DNA of 5,374 bases from CAZESH01 sp964514665 (GTDB lineage: Bacteria > Bacillota > Bacilli > Paenibacillales > KCTC-25726). Shown here piece after piece: positions 5,313 to 5,374 of this stretch. The DNA is taken from positions 1 to 5,374 of the forward strand of contig CAZESH010000295.1 of the NCBI GenBank assembly GCA_964514665.1. The letters run 5' to 3'. The position numbers and the translations under genes are program-made. Below the pieces are notes generated by a model, which saw only the letters and a program-made list of their open reading frames with translations, made no database searches and was not told where the DNA came from. Position 1 is the first letter of the stretch, and every line of letters starts with the position of its first letter.

Positions 5313-5374
5313 TTACGCCAACGCTTTACCCATCAGGATAAATCCGATAACGACACCGATAATCGGCAGTGCGT
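5313..5374 (-). CDS. atpE: ATP synthase Fo subunit c, C-terminal fragment (runs off window)
   Basis: The last 19 codons are visible, reading ALPIIGVVIGFILMGKALA before TAA. This is the second half of transmembrane helix 2 of the c-ring subunit, matching the ALPIIGVV stretch that follows the ion-binding carboxylate in Bacillus-type c subunits. The codon just before Ala lies across the window edge. Its last two bases are AC, so it can be Asp, Asn, His or Tyr but not Glu. Asp, as in the E. coli ring, is the sensible reading. The residue after it is Ala rather than Ser or Thr, which argues against a sodium-type site and for proton coupling. atpF follows after 111 nt. Confidence 0.93.
   Translation of the reverse strand, partial: ALPIIGVVIGFILMGKALA

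Noticed and set aside
1..5374. Search for mobile elements, CRISPR arrays, tRNA or rRNA genes, or foreign cargo
   Set aside because: The window is filled by a complete run of conserved atp genes in standard order, with short spacers. No transposase, repeat array or RNA gene signature was seen on either strand.

Overview
The window is the central and 3' part of an F1Fo ATP synthase (atp) operon. All genes lie on the minus strand, so transcription runs from the high-coordinate end to the low-coordinate end. In transcription order they are atpE (subunit c, 3' end only), atpF (b), atpH (delta), atpA (alpha), atpG (gamma), atpD (beta) and atpC (epsilon, first 16 codons only). This is the standard bacterial order; atpB, and often atpI, would be expected just beyond position 5374. 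The proteins resemble those of Bacillus-type Firmicutes. Examples are beta with DELSDED, gamma with ITSDRGLAGGFN, purine-rich Shine-Dalgarno sites and frequent TTG starts. Wording such as MSIRPEEISSLIKQQIEQY in alpha, together with the moderate GC content, makes Paenibacillaceae or a close relative my best guess. That placement comes from remembered family sequences, not from a search.

Layout: atpE tail 5313-5374; structured 111-nt spacer 5202-5312; atpF 4698-5201; atpH 4168-4701, overlapping atpF by 4 nt; 31-nt spacer; atpA 2625-4136; unusually structured 179-nt spacer 2446-2624; atpG 1585-2445, restarted here at a TTG codon; 83-nt spacer; atpD 104-1501; 54-nt spacer; atpC from position 49 to the window edge.

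Together the genes encode the F1 catalytic head (alpha3-beta3-gamma-delta-epsilon) plus the b stator and c rotor ring of Fo. The enzyme interconverts ion flow across the membrane and ATP synthesis or hydrolysis. All catalytic motifs that can be checked are intact and no gene is broken.

I see no new biological system, mobile element, CRISPR array, RNA gene or accessory cargo. The points worth a second look are modest. Four of the six visible start codons are TTG. The ion-binding carboxylate codon of subunit c, cut by the window edge, ends in AC and so cannot encode Glu. RNA hairpins lie in the four longer intergenic gaps, and in three of them a stem arm comes within about 10 nt of, or flanks, the next gene's ribosome binding site.
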